From the NCBI GenBank assembly GCA_910591455.2, contig OU342824.1:3567001-3631000 (forward strand): DNA of 64,000 nucleotides, in the 5' to 3' direction. The stretch comes from Pholis gunnellus (taxonomy: Eukaryota; Chordata; Actinopteri; Perciformes; Pholidae). Under the pieces are notes generated by a model. That model worked only from the letters and a program-made list of their open reading frames with translations. It did not search any database and had not been told where the DNA came from. Position 1 is the first letter of the stretch, and each line of letters starts with the position of its first letter. Shown here in pieces: positions 50,447 to 63,352 of this stretch. A program made the translations under genes and the position numbers.

Positions 50447-51816
50447 TACACGGGATTTGAAGAGTTATGTGCGAGAGCGGGTCCACATGCTAACGTGGAG
50501 TAGATGATGTAATCAGACAGTTGTAATTCAAAAGACGTATGGGAAAATCTCTTCCAAACATGCATACGTTTTGTTATAATCTGTTAGCTGTACCCGTTCA
50601 GTTCAGGTCGTAAGCAGCCATGTGAGTCAAACCTGTGTGAAACTAAAATCTCCCGGAGACAATATCAATCCGGTGTGGGGGGTGGGGATCCGCTGATGGC
50701 CTGCTTTATATCTCACCACGGGCATCTTTGCCTAATAGCATTTTTCTTGTATTGATACTGACACTATGTACAGAGGGGATTACAAATTGTGATATAAGTC
50801 AAGTAAATCTGTCGCCGTCTGAGCCCGGCGCAGGACAAAGGAGATTACAGAGGAACAATACCCGATTACATCTGGTTTGCCTCATCTGCCCCGTTCCCCG
50901 TTTTATTTTTATGGGATGTATGCTCCTCTGTCTGCGGCTGTGTTTGTGCGTTCAGCCTCTCAGAGTGGCATCTTGGAGAATGATTGCACAGTGTGTGTGT
51001 GTGTGTGTGTGTGTGCAGAGCAGCTGTGTACCTGCAGTACAGTAAGTTGCTGATGCCTGTGCTCCAGTCTTTCCTTCCAGTCACATTGCCTTCGGTAAAC
51101 AATGTTTACCCCTTACACACGCCTCCCGGAGGGAAACGAGACGCACGCAACGCTGGGGACAGATTGCTCACAAATGCCACAAGGTGCTTTATGATTCACC
51201 TCCGCTCCTTCATACGTCATTTTATTTTAGTAACGTGAAAAACAAACCAATAAAATACAAGTCACGTTTTCCCGATCGTTTTGCTGGCTTTAGTTTGAGG
51301 TTTTTACAACAGGAACCAAACCCCGCAGCCGGAGACAAGGTAAATAAAAAGATCACTATGGAGTGACTCGTTGTTGATAAAAACTTCTGCTTCTGCAGAG
51401 GCGTGACAGAGGAATGCAAAAGCCGAGCACCGTATCGCCGGCTTGCGTATGCCCTGCTCGGAGAGATGAAAAAGATTAGGCCGCATCCTCGGGGCCGTGT
51501 GCGTTCTTTCCATTTCGCTTACGAGGGCAGAACAACGGCGTGCATAGTAAGTGTGAGGTGGCTGGCAGAGGTAGAAAGGGTGTCTGAAGACATTTTGCAG
51601 AGTGCTCCGGCAGACACTCAAACTCAGACGGATCAATGGCGGTCAAAACGCACAGGAAGCTCCAGGAAATAGCTGCTTTTACTGTCTACTTGGGCAGTTA
51701 GTTTTTGAACAGCAGAGTACAAGAGCAGGCTGAATTTACTGGCAACCCAATGAGTTTAACTATGATGATTAGTACAGGTTCAGGTCACACACAACTGGTG
51801 TTCAACAGGATTTAAA
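50447..51816. other. Intron 2, no gene seen
   Basis: A (GT)n run of about 12 units lies at 50991-51015. Open frames 51304-51672 on both strands are unrecognised. Confidence 0.5.
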
Positions 51817-51903
51817 AGGACAGTTAAACCCAAAATCCAAAATCCATATTTTTCTCCTTACCTGTAGTTCTATTTAGCAATCTAGATTTATTTGGTGCGA
51901 GTT
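51817..51903 (+). repeat. Truncated dispersed repeat
   Basis: AAAAGGACAGTTAAACCCAA, then CATATTTTTCTCCTTACCTG, then CAATCTAGATTTATTTGGTG, then CGAGTTGCC. This matches the start of a fish repeat I remember (AGTTCACCCAAAAATCAAAA type). It stops abruptly where the next element appears to begin. A weaker relative (TTTATTCACCCAAATTACAA) lies at about 55845. Confidence 0.5.
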
Positions 51904-51907
51904 GCCA

Positions 51908-52735
51908 ATAGTGGTGTAACGGAGCACATCCGTGATCCGTACGGATCCCCCCCGGATTAATTACACAGTTTAACGTTAACCAACACAGTGTGAAATAAAG
52001 TTTTACTGACGATCGTTATCCCCCAATATTCAGTAAAATATGTGATCAGGACATCAGAATCCATCCTTTTCTAGTTGCAGATATCTGATAATGTTACATT
52101 GTAAATCACCAAAACATGTTTCAGTTGACAGGAGGAGAACTGGTAACGATGGTGTTATGTTTGGTTACATTATGATGCGTTCAGGCTCTGTTCACTGAAA
52201 ATGAGAATTGTGCAAAGATAAGTTATAACGTCATGATGTGTTCACATGTAATCTCGTAAAATGTAGTGTTGGTGACAAACTTGAATAAATCCAGTTGTTT
52301 GAAGGAGACATTTTCACAGCAACGTAAATAGATATTAGAGATGATTTCTGAGCTGTTTACACTATCTCTAAGCAGCTTATAATACATCATTTAAACGACT
52401 AATGACAAGATTTGTTTTAATCCATAAAATACAATTGTGTGTTTTTATGAAAAGAAAACCCACTATAAATTACTATAAAAAAGTAAAAGGATAACATTTA
52501 GACATTTTGATGATTTAAACTGACTTCAGAGCGGTTGAAATGAAAAACATAATAATAGTCTGGAGCATTGTAGACCAGCTGCTATAATCAAACAACACAA
52601 GGGATCTGGATCTGCCAATATGGATCATCGGCGGCAAAAAATGGGATCAGGGATCTCTAAAAGTTATATTTGCACACTTTTTTCTTTTGTGCTGATCCGA
52701 TCCGTGACTCTGATCCATACCTGACTTCCTCCTTT
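51908..52735. mobile_element. Possible hAT-like element, ends uncertain
   Basis: Starts AGTGGTGTAACGGAGCAC with CGTGATCCGTACGGATCC. Near 52690-52720 there are related GATCCGATCCGTGACTCTGA phrases. The 5' phrase resembles ends of hAT-type elements in vertebrates, but I could not find a clean complementary 3' end or target duplication. Confidence 0.35.
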
Positions 52736-52926
52736 GCTCCCGTTATGATTACAACGGCCACTAGAGTTTGGCGTCGTTCTTTTCTTGTGTTTGTATCAGT
52801 GATCAACTGTGTGAATCGATGTTAGTGGCCTTCTGAACCTACTAGCCCCTTCAAACCCACAGCTTTGAGGCTGACAACCGCCGATAAGGCCCATTCAATC
52901 AGCTGATAACATCTGAAGTGTGACAA

Positions 52927-53080
52927 TCTCAACTCAAGGTCCACTAAGTAACTGGTTCCCAGACCTTTCAACCATATTACACAATGTTCATCTGCAGATG
53001 GGAGTCTCCTCAGTTATGTTACTGTAGAAGTTCACACTTTCCATTTTGATGAGCACTTTAAGGACTTCTTGTCCATGTTG
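52927..53080 (+). repeat. Dispersed repeat family E, copy 2
   Basis: AACTCAAGGTCCACTAAGTA, GGTTCCCAGACCTTTCAACC, CATCTGCAGATGGGAGTC and GGACTTCTTGTCCATGTTGG parallel 42638-42775. Confidence 0.6.
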
Positions 53081-55893
53081 GTTGAAAACTTTAAATTGAA
53101 AGTTTATTCTTCGAGCTTGGAAGCACCTGTTTGACAAAACATTAACTTCATTGGTAACTACATGTATTTTCAATTGAGCTGTTAGGTCCGCCAACATACA
53201 GACCGCATTGGAATAGAGAAGATATAAAGTTAGTTTGCATAATTTCTGAACCTATAAACATGTCCCTCTTCAACCATAATGTGTATCAAGGCTCATAGAG
53301 AGTGAAACAGTACATTGTGATCTGCAACCAGCAGGTAATGTGCAGTAAATCACTCCATCATATGGCTGGTCCCACACACTGAGGCATAAAGAGGCTTTAT
53401 GCTGCATCAGTATGTGTGGTGCTCGGCTACTAAAGGTCCGTCCAAGCAGCAGGAGGTGACCTGAACATCTGGACTAGTGGGAGTTCTACTGGTGATCTTG
53501 TGGAGCTGTGGGCTGGCAATGAGTCCAATGACACCCACAAAAAACCTTTTAAACACATTCTCATGCTGTTTTATGTGGCTAACTCATGAATATGTAGTTA
53601 GCCTCAAAATAATTCTTCATGGTGGTTCTCTTCCTGCCAATTTCACCTTGGCGCCTCCCACCGTTTCCATCCTCAGCACTATGATTGTATCATGCATAAA
53701 ACATGGTCATACAAAAAGTATTGACATAATGAATGATATATCTTCCCTTTTGAAACATCCTTGTGTGGCTGATCCTCGGCCCATTTGCTTTACAAATCAC
53801 CACTTCAAAACATTCCTGCAAACCATTGAGTGCTGCAGGAATGAGTCCTAAAACCTTGACAAGTAGTTAGTGTTTTTGTACTTCTGGTTCCCTTGTCTCG
53901 AAGTCAATGGGTTTTTGGTTAGACGAGTTTAATAGATTCTTCATTCTTCGACATAAAATACATTGGTAAATACCCCTCTCATAATTGTTTAAGTTTTTAT
54001 GTGTCATAACATTTGATTGCTAACAAGTGGCTAAATAAGGCAACTACACAAGAACACTGGTGTAGTTCTTTTATAGCTTAATGTTGGCTTGTACTGAATT
54101 CAGACTTCAAAAGTGATAAAAGTGATGTTCATTTGTGAAAAGGATTACGCTGAACAAAACATGCCATAGTATCTGAAACTAAAGTTTATTTTCTGCACTA
54201 ATCCAAAATCCAATGGAAAAATCCCATTAGGCTTTAAGTCGAGGGAACAAGTGCGATGCTAACTTCTGGACTGACCTACAAAAAGATGTCATCCCTGCAG
54301 CACTATTGCATTCATAATTATATTTACCACTTCATTTTCCCTGTTTGCTGGCTTTCTGCTGGACCCTTAAAACCGCCCCTTTCTCATTCTAACACATCAT
54401 TTAACTGAGCTAACAGCCAAGGTAATGAGATCTGCTCTTCACCCACATTCAGAGGTCAGATTTTCCCAATTTCGAGTCCCGTTTTCCCCTCCGACCCACT
54501 TCCATCTGGGCCCGACGTGCTGCCCTATGCCTGACATTGAGGCGCAGATAACCCCATTTAAATACATGAGCTGCCGAGGGTTGGGCCGGGGATGGAGTCT
54601 CCATTAAGTTGGGTAATACAGCGCAACGCTGTTTAAACAAAGCTCCTCAGCGGGACTCTGCCGCAGTTCTACCCCAGTGCCTGTAGATCCCTAACCGGAC
54701 TGGACTGTAATGAGGAAGGAGCGCGCCCCCCCCCCACCAAACCAAATCTGCTCCACATATCTGATCAAGGACACAAAGACGAATTAGCCACATGGAACTC
54801 ACAGAGGGGAAAGTGAAATAGGCAGATAATGACATAACTATTCATTTGCCCTAATCTTTGGCTTTGCTTTCATCACTTGTGCCCAGCAGTGATTTTTTTT
54901 TTCTCTTTTAACCATACATGGGAATGACATTTCGTTTAATCTCCTTGGGAAGGCAGTAAGATGGTGATGAAAGAGAGGTGTGTGTGTGTCAGAGCAAGAA
55001 AGGAGTGATGAGGTGTGTACAGTTTACCGCTGATGGAAGTGGAGCAGCCTTTTACTCAATCTGCACTTTGGAATAACCTCTCCCATCCCCACTCTGTCTG
55101 ATTGAGAAATTACATCAACTGCACGAGACAGGGAAATCAATTCAACCCAGGAATCATTTTCAATTCAGGAACATTTACTGGGGCTCGTCCACTCCCCATT
55201 CCGCCAAATCGCTCCCCGCTAACGAATATTTCACCAGGTTGATTTCAGTGTTTTCTCCCAAAGGTCATAAAATCAGCACGCCCTCTGCGATTTGTACCCA
55301 AAAAACGTGTTGACTCGCCAGTTTTGTAAAGTAACACATTTATAAGACGTCGGCTTGAACGGAATTAATGGTGTTTTTCATGCATGGCAAGACGGATTAC
55401 TCTTTTTAGCTTCACTGCAGCCTTCACTGTAAAGTTTCCGCACCATCTTTCATATGCTTTCCTCGCTATTAAACTTCTAAAGTCAGCAAGCCGTCTGCAT
55501 AGCAATGAGCCAGCGAATCAATGGCAATGTGAGGCAGCTGGAATTATGATATTATCTACAAGCGGGCAATTGTACCGATCCGAATCGATCAATCATGGAG
55601 CGTCTTCCACAGGAAATGACTCAATTACTGCACCTGTCAAACTCACTGTGGTTGGACAGAGGAACTAGTCGCGTTCTAAAGTGTCGAACGGCGTGTTGGA
55701 TTATGAAGGCTTGTGCTCAGACGGTAGCTTCGGTTTTCAATCAGTAAGGGATGACATGAAATAATCCGGCAAAAAGAAAATGAAAGTCCTAATACTATAT
55801 GATGGAGATGTTTCAAACCTTCCAACATTAAAGGGTTTATTCACCCAAATTACAAATAAACATTTTTCCTCACTGACCTTTTGTGACACCTCT
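53081..55893. other. Intron 2, no gene seen; conserved-element candidate at 55130-55680
   Basis: 53081-53900 may continue the family E element but no boundary is clear. 55130-55680 is low-repeat, with GGAATTAATGG, TCAATGGCAATGTGAGGC and GATCCGAATCGATCAATCAT, a texture seen in conserved non-coding elements (impression only). Confidence 0.35.
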
Positions 55894-56060
55894 TAAAGGG
55901 ACAGTGTGTCGAATTTGGTGACATCTAGCAGCGAGTTTACAACCAACTGAACACCCCTCCGCTTACTCCTCCCTTTCCAAGACTGCAGTAACATGAGCCA
56001 CCGACTGCAAAGCCGCGACAATGCCGCTCACCTCGCTCAGAGGTCATCCTTACCAAACTT
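55894..56060 (+). repeat. Dispersed repeat family D (single copy here)
   Basis: TTAAAGGGACAGTGTGTCGA then TTTGGTGACATCTAGCAGCG then CAACCAACTGAACACCCCTC matches a fish repeat known to me by its first 60 or so bases. No second copy in the window. Confidence 0.5.
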
Positions 56061-56072
56061 TACCTCACTTGG

Positions 56073-56513
56073 TCCCATTTAGAGTAAAATAGGCCGTTAG
56101 GGCCGGGCTACCTTGTGATTGACAGGCGATATAAGGGGTATCTACTTCTCTCCTCCACAGTCCAAATATGGTCTCTTCCGTTCACTGGTCGTAAAAAAAC
56201 AAGATTGCGACGGCCATAATCCAAGATGGCGACGGCAAAAATGCTGTACTAGAGGCTTCCAAAATAGACTGTGTCAGACGGGAAGAACCAAGTGAGAATT
56301 AGGGTCATTTTCTCATAGACTTCTATACAATTAGACTTCTGTTTTGCAACCAGAGGAGTCAGACCCTGCAGGTCAGTAGAGAGAATGCACGTTTTAGGAC
56401 ACTTCCGCATCAGCTTCACTTTTCAGAACCGAAGGTTGCCTCCTGCTTCAAAACCGCAGTCCACAAACCAATGGGTGACGTCACGACTACTACGTCCACT
56501 TCTTATATTCAGG
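56073..56513. repeat. Dispersed repeat family B, internally inverted copy
   Basis: 56073-56270 carries the central blocks in + orientation (GGGCTACCTTGTGATTGACA and AAGATGGCGACGG). 56300-56420 carries the outer block in minus orientation (TCATTTTCTCATAGACTTCT and GCACGTTTTAGGACACTTCC). 56445-56513 returns to + with CCACAAACCAATGGGTGACG and ACTACGTCCACTTCTTATAT. The order differs from the other four copies. Confidence 0.88.
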
Positions 56514-58769
56514 CTGCGTGGTAAACGTGAACATAAAAAGATTGCAACACTGGGCCTGTATTTATTATTTCCATAATCTCTATTACCATCTAACTCATAG
56601 AACATCTCTCTAACAAGGAGGTAGTCCGTAGTTGCTATGAAAAGTGTGAGAGGTCAGTGGACTGTCCAGAGTAACAGAGACATTGTCAGTGTTTTGAGCA
56701 CCTCAAAAACTCAATTCACTTCAATTAGCGTTGGTGTGTGGAGCGATACCTCATTCCCAGAATGTTTCATTTACCACACTCTCACTGTGTTCAGAAATCT
56801 AATTTTAGTTCCAAACCAACTCAAACTATGAAAAAAAAATCTCCTTCTAACGAGACATGTCCCCTGTTGTTCCCGAGTTCCTCAGCAATTATTTTAAACA
56901 AGTGACAGCTTCATAAATCAAAACATAATCAGGCTCATGTTTAGTTAAAAAATAGATTTCCCAGTTTAGTTTTAGAGTAAATAAATGCAGTGAGAAGCTG
57001 GTGATGCGATGATCTTGGTGCCAGTCAAGATATTTACACCCCGTCGGGCCGGCCTGATGCAAATCCAGCCGGCATTTTTATGAGTTGCGGCAAAGGCGCA
57101 CTGAGCTGCTCTGCTGATGGGGGGCCTTAGATTTTTGAGGTAGTTTGATTTGGTTTGCTACAATGCTAATCTTCTTTCATTGGTCAAAGTAAATTCATTC
57201 AATCGGCAAGGATAGAACCACTTGTGTCTGTGCCGCATGCAGAACCGCAGCTTCCACTTTACCTACAGTTGACCCCCATCTACATTTACCAAAACCCTAA
57301 AAGTCTAATGTTGAACTAATGTCTCTGTTGAACGACAAAATGATGAAAGTGAATGTACAGAAAAACAAGAAGCGCTGCTATCAGCGGGCCTCGGGAAGGC
57401 TTGAGTTCTGTCCGTTTGACGCAACAACTCGTAATTGGGGTCCCACGATCCACGACGCATAAACACCTTTCCCTTTTCACTGAATTCGTCACGTCATTAA
57501 TGCTCGAAAGCATCCACTTATTCACACAGCAAATAATATCAGCAGCAATGGCGGGGAAAATGACATTAAAGCGTAACCCGATTAAGGGTGCAGTTATTAA
57601 AGACGTGTGGTTGTAGTTCATCGTGTCCCGTCATAAATACATATGATTCACATAATCCCACGCTCCGCCCGCGACCGTCGACCAACATCTGTCTGTTGAT
57701 TAGTCACTTCTGCGCGTCGAGTCCACGAGTCGCCGTCAGCTGACGGGTTGAGAGTGTCCAAGATTAGTTCAGGAGTGTTTCTACGAGGGGAGGAGGGGGT
57801 GACACCGATCGCAACGTTGCAAAACGCTCTTCACAGCATTTCCTGTCGAACACGAGCTCCTGCGTCAGTTCAAGGCCTACAGGGTAGGAGTGTCATCCAG
57901 AGAAAAATGAAAAAAAAAAAGGATCTTCACATTTCCTCTTGTGCTCATTACCGCGGGAAAGAAAATGTAATTAACACTGCGCGCTGAGCTGGATTCTGCG
58001 GCCCATGTAGATATAAATGTATCCCATGTACGCCTGCACAATTTCACATATGTGCATTTGTCACGAGGACATATGGCGGAGGAGGGCGGACGTGGAGTAA
58101 TCATGTAGTTTGTGAGCGCTGCCTTCGGCGAGCCTCCCCTGATTCACATCCTGCCGCATCTGTCGGGCTCAGCGGGCACAGCCCCCCCCCCCCGCAGTAC
58201 GTCGCAGCATTCAGCGGAAGCCTCCCGATGTCAGAATCCTCCGCTGCACTGTTTGGATAGGTTCATTATGCCGTTATTTACCTTTGTTTCCCTGTTGTTG
58301 GGTGTACTTCCAGTCACAGTCTTGTTTGTCTTGCTGCCATGCATCGTCTCCCGAGTGCAATTCTTTTTTCTTTTCTTTTTTCATTCATTTTGTCCTTCTG
58401 CCTCTGTCTTTTCCTATCTTTTTATTAGCTGTAACCAGCAACTGGTGCCAAAAATATCAAAATGCGCTGTGCTTGTCTCACTGCAGGACTTCTACAAACA
58501 CGCTTAGAGCCATCCATGTTTCTGATTCTTTTTTTTATTTTTTTATTCCAGCCCAGTATCCCTACAAAAATCTAAATTGGATGATTCTGTGTCTTACGAT
58601 TTATGTCCAAGCTGCTGCAGGAAGTGGTGGATAGACAGAGAGTGAAAGTGTGGAGGTCTAAGGGTGGCGGATGGGCGTGTTGCGTATTCAACTTTCATGC
58701 AGGAGAACAGAGTCTGCATCCCGTCACACAGCTACTATTAATGTTGTTAACCATGACCTTTCACATTTA
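56514..58769. other. Intron 2, no gene seen
   Basis: 57005-57190 and 57330-57620 are low-repeat stretches that could be conserved elements. A C12 run lies at 58182-58193. Pyrimidine-rich sequence follows. Open frames at 58112-58634 show hydrophobic low-complexity only. Confidence 0.4.
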
Positions 58770-59335
58770 AACGCCCAATTCGACAAATACCGATGCTTGG
58801 AAGATAGTCCTTCAAAATGGCGCTTCCAACTATGATGCTCTACCGTCAGTTTTGGACGTGGCAGGGAAGGCGTGTCTGTTTTCGGTGGTTACATGCATTA
58901 AGTCTTTTCAAAATAAACTTCCAACGTGGTTTACTTCGTTTTTAGGTTTTACTTGAACAGAACTACTTTGTTAAGAAGAGATCGTGGTTTGGTTTGGGTT
59001 AAAAAATACAATAAGTGCATTTGTTACGTGACTTAGGTTGGCGGCGTTGGGTAAGTACATACGCGTACATTAGAAAACAAGTCATCGTTGACTTGGTTTC
59101 ACACGGGACACAAACAGCGGTCTGCTGGGTGAAAGTCCGTGTTTGTTTGACCCAAGCATCAATCCACCCTGACCTCCACCCTTTAGCCCATTTTCAAGCT
59201 CTTTATACCAGTTATGACCGTCTAATACCGATGTGGATGGGTTTATGTTGGAGTTAGTTGAAGACCTGGTGCGTCTCATACACACTCCTACAGGTGCGTC
59301 GGTATCTGAAGCCGGAGGCCGCTGACTGAGTGAGA
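58770..59335 (+). repeat. Dispersed repeat family A, most complete copy
   Basis: Runs from CCCAATTCGACAAATACCGA (about 58775) to GGAGGCCGCTGACTGAG (about 59330). The outer blocks ATACCGATGC near 58788 and GCGTCGGTAT near 59296 are inverted to one another, consistent with short terminal inverted repeats of a non-autonomous DNA element about 520 bp long. The unit that forms arrays elsewhere is present once (about 58890-58925). Confidence 0.85.
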
Positions 59336-60379
59336 ACAGGTTAGTCTTTCCCCAATTTTCCCCACATGCTTTAGTTGCCCAGCTTTCACCATGCATTGCC
59401 AATAGTTTATTAATCATCACCACAATAACCAACTTACCCCAACCCCAACCATACCGTGGTCACTGTTTGAAAAGGGCAGTGTTGGCAATGGACATAAAAA
59501 AAGACAAGTGTCATCCAATGTGACCATTCTTGGGGGGTAGCGGGATTGTGCCGTGATGATTCCTAATCTACATAAGTGGAAAATAAACGTACGAATGGAT
59601 CAAATGGATAAACACATAAGGAGACACATAACGACAGAAGGAGACAGCGGGAGAGAGAGAGAGGCCGAATAATCAACAGAGATGAGGCCTCCTATGATCT
59701 TTCCTTGAAGTGCTGCCCCCCAAAACATTGATTCCTCGTTTCTGCCCCTGGCAAAATCCCCCAAAATGATGATAAAAAAGCCCATTAAGCAGCAGGCTGT
59801 GTGGAGATCTGAGCACGCCGTGGACCTCTTGCTCTGCTGCTGTTGTTTCTTGGCCCGAAGGTCGGACGGCATCTAAAATGTGCAGGCCTCAGCACGGCAG
59901 CCCGCCGATAGATATCCGCTGCCGCCGCCACTGTTGTGATTGCAGTTGATTTGTATTCGAAGCCGCGTCCGCTGAGGCACCGAGACGAGAGTCATTGTAT
60001 ATTGTGTCGTTTCATTTATTACAGCCAACAAATGGCGCCCGGCCGCTTGCTGGTCCTCTCCAGCGCGCCGCCCGCATTACTGCGGCTCAGTCGGCTTTAA
60101 GTCGAGTGTATTTGCTGAAGTCCAACCCAACACAAACGGATAAAGCGCGAGCAATTTCAATCGGGGAGCCGGAGGTAAATAGAACCCCCGCCCCCAAAAA
60201 ACAAACAAAAAACATAGCAGGTGCTTCAAAGAGGAGATTTAAGAAAAAAGGTTGCGGTGTGCGTCCATCTGCTGTACTACGGGAGTGTGCGTAGGTGCAC
60301 AAAAAGGTTGCGTGTGTGTTTATGAATGTAAACATATGTAGCTGGAAGTGCTCCCAGTGTTATGTGCATATGCAAGTAG
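59336..60379. other. Intron 2, no gene seen
   Basis: No gene or clear repeat. 59690-59980 is low-repeat, with AAATGATGATAAAAAAGCCC and CATTAAGCAGCAGGC, possibly conserved. Confidence 0.4.
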
Positions 60380-60382
60380 GTG

Positions 60383-60415
<33 letters not shown>

Positions 60416-60496
60416 TTGTGTGTGTGTTTGAGTTCTTCTGGGAAGTGATGAATCACCTCAGGTCCCAGTGTGGAGCACCTTGGAGTAAAACCACAG

Positions 60497-60571
<75 letters not shown>

Positions 60572-60584
60572 GTGCGTGTGTGTG
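60380..60584 (+). repeat. Compound (GT)n microsatellites
   Basis: An interrupted GT/GTTT run at 60380-60430 and a longer run at 60500-60584, separated by about 70 bp of ordinary sequence. A further short GT run lies at 60703-60740. Confidence 0.95.
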
Positions 60585-63039
60585 TTTTTTTAATAAGTTG
60601 ACCCGGGGAGCCACGGAGGTTGCCAAGGTGAAGCTTCTCTCCCCTGAGATGACTTGTCACAGGTGGAAAGACAGAAACACAGGAGGAATGCCAAAACCAC
60701 AGGAGAGTGTGTGCGTGTGTGTATGTGTGTGTGTGTGTTTGTGAGAGAGAGAGAAATCTTCCCTCACCAATTTCCCTCCTCTGCCCTTTTTCCTCTCGAG
60801 GAGGCAATTTTTCATCAGCGATGCAGAGGGAGGCTCTTCACTTCGCTACCTCGTCACGGCGAGGAGGAATCATTCATCGATGCGCGGTCTTAATTGATCC
60901 GTATCTTGAGCAGGATTTGAGAAGTCTATATTGTTTATTTGTGAATAAGGGCAGCTTGTTGTGTCAAATGACTCAGAATATGCTGAATCCTGTGTTTTTA
61001 CTACAGGATGCTGCTACAGGCCCAGTGTTATGTATTTTCCTGTTGGTTCTCCTTGCAATGCTTGGAAATGTAACCTTCTAGTTGACACATTGTCTCTATT
61101 TGTTACTAATATTTTATAAATAAAAGATAATGGAAGTAAATGCATCTGTTTTTTAAATATGAATCATTAGAAATATGTGTTTCAAAAATAGCAGATAGTC
61201 ACAGTGAGAATAAAGAAATCATGTATAGAACATTTTTTATGCATCAAGATTAATCGATTAAACAGTCAGGGGCCGGTCCAGACTAACCTAGCTCGGGAAG
61301 AATTTAGTTCCCAGTCCGACCCTGGCTCATATTATGCATTTAGCACACAGTAAAGACTATTTTAAAGGAGCCAGTCACCACTGATCAACCAGGAAGCCAG
61401 ACAGCTGGAGTCATAAATCATTTATGATCTCATGAGACCTTCCCAATCTATACTCGTCTTTATTCATGTTGCGTCTGCCCCGCTGATGGTGTGATCCACA
61501 ACGTGTGTGTCTGCATGTCTAAATACATGCCATGTTTCTATAATTCTCAATTCTTCTTATTTAACCTTCTTTTTGATTTGCCGGGAGGTCCCATTTACTT
61601 TTTATTGTTCTAACATTATTTAGAGTAAGACAGGTGGAGTGTCGTTTCTCTTTAGGTAGTAGTTAGGTACCATTCATGGAGCTATAGACAAGACGATTCT
61701 GTCCGACACTACTTAATTAATAATTCAATGCAATAATTCTACTATATCTCACCTAATCCATAGTGGCGTTTCCACTGCAATGTGTTTCAAGGCTAAAACA
61801 TGAGACGCTACTTGTGCTTGAAAGGAAATTGGACAACGATTCGCCCTGGTTACCAGACGTCTCTTGTTGGACGCACAATGTTGAGTTATAACAGACCGGT
61901 CTGATTTTATTGAAGGTAAACGCAGTCAACGGCCGTGCGAAACGGCACTGTGCTCTGCCGCTTCACTTTTCGCAGGCTGTGGATCTATCCACCTATCAGT
62001 CACCTATCAGTCCTCCATAAAAGTCGGTCTAGCATTTGATCAGTCGTGGTATGTAAACGTGCCGCCAAACAGTGGTTACGGAGCACTACAACCCTGGTAG
62101 TCAGGTGTTTTGGCCAGAAAAATGACCGTCTCATGCTGCGTCTTCATGTTTTATGTGGCCAAACCAACCAATCAGATATTAGCACAACGTGTTATTTAGA
62201 TGTGGCATTTAATTTGTTCTGACTGGTTGAATTGACAAGGACAAAATCCAATACTATTTATTTTTTTAATTTGGGGTAAAGGGGTAATTCCCAGTACGTA
62301 CTGTTTGAATCCCATATATACTACCCACACATGGATCATGCATGTTTCTCCAATGTTATTTAATGAGATCTTGAGACTGATATATTTGCAAATCATGGAT
62401 TTAAATAGAGATGCAGAGAGTTTTTACTCTCGAGCTGAGTCGCATGAGCCAGGGAAATTTCTGAAGTGCCAGATGGCAATAACTCAGCCTCATCAAACAG
62501 TAATTGGTAAGAAAGCACAAGGAAGGCAATCCACGCTGCATTGGGAAAACCTTGACAAGGATTGTTTGCATGATTTTCTTTTCATAAAGTATTGGCTGAT
62601 TTAATGAGAAAAAACAACCAAAAGCGTAAAAAACAGTAACATTTTGAAACCAGAGGCACTGTTTATCCTGATTAACGGTAAGTCTTGCAACGTATCCCAC
62701 TTATCCCACTTTATCCTTTCACCTGAATCCTCCTCCCAACCCTCATTAAGAGACTGTCTTCTTTGTCTTTTTTTACTTACATTTTACTTATCTACCTTCA
62801 CGCCGTAATCGCTTTGGAGTTTGAACTTTACGTCCCAGGGATCACTTGGAAACAGTGCAGCCAGTGCTTTTACAGCTCTGGACTGACAGGAACTCCCACA
62901 CCTCCAAACAAGCCAGCATGCGCTGCTCTGCTCAAGAGTGCTACGGCGACAAATACACTGACAATTTAAACCAGAGCTGAAGAGCCCAGTGGACCAAGAC
63001 GGAGACAAGCTGGTGAAGAAAGTCAAACACGAGCCAATT
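60585..63039. other. Intron 2, no gene seen
   Basis: Ordinary AT-rich intronic sequence. The AATAAA at about 61119 follows an open frame ending at 61081, but no other gene evidence exists. 62400-62600 is low-repeat and may contain a conserved element. No domain was recognised in any frame. Confidence 0.45.
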
Positions 63040-63352
63040 ATTTAGTCTTCTTCAACACAGCATGGTGTTCATTTAGTAAATTTAGTTCCCATTAGGAGTG
63101 AAATAGATGTTGAAGCAGGGTATGCTTTAGGGCGTGGCTACCTTGTGATTGACAGGTTGATACTAAGGTGTTGTCTGGTCATTTTCACTGTGTGTTGTAA
63201 CAGTCAATTGTAACATTTTAAAAATGTCTTAAGAAGCATTTGGTTTTACTTCACTACACCCTCACGTCTGGTTGCAAAAAGCCAAGATGACGACGGACAA
63301 AATACTTGAGTCTTCAAAACTGTTGCGGTCACCACATCCACTCCGTATAGTT
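63040..63352 (+). repeat. Dispersed repeat family B, 5'-truncated copy
   Basis: TTCTTCAACACAGCATGGTG, AAGCAGGGTATGCTTTAGGG, GGCTACCTTGTGATTGACAG, GGTTGCAAAAAGCCAAGATG and ACCACATCCACTCCGTATAG lie in family order. About 70 bp of unrelated-looking sequence sits in its middle (63165-63265). Confidence 0.85.

Noticed and set aside
60707..61081. 124-codon frame followed by AATAAA at about 61119, like a small terminal exon
   Set aside because: The frame begins in a GT repeat, has no recognisable domain, and one AATAAA in AT-rich DNA is expected by chance.
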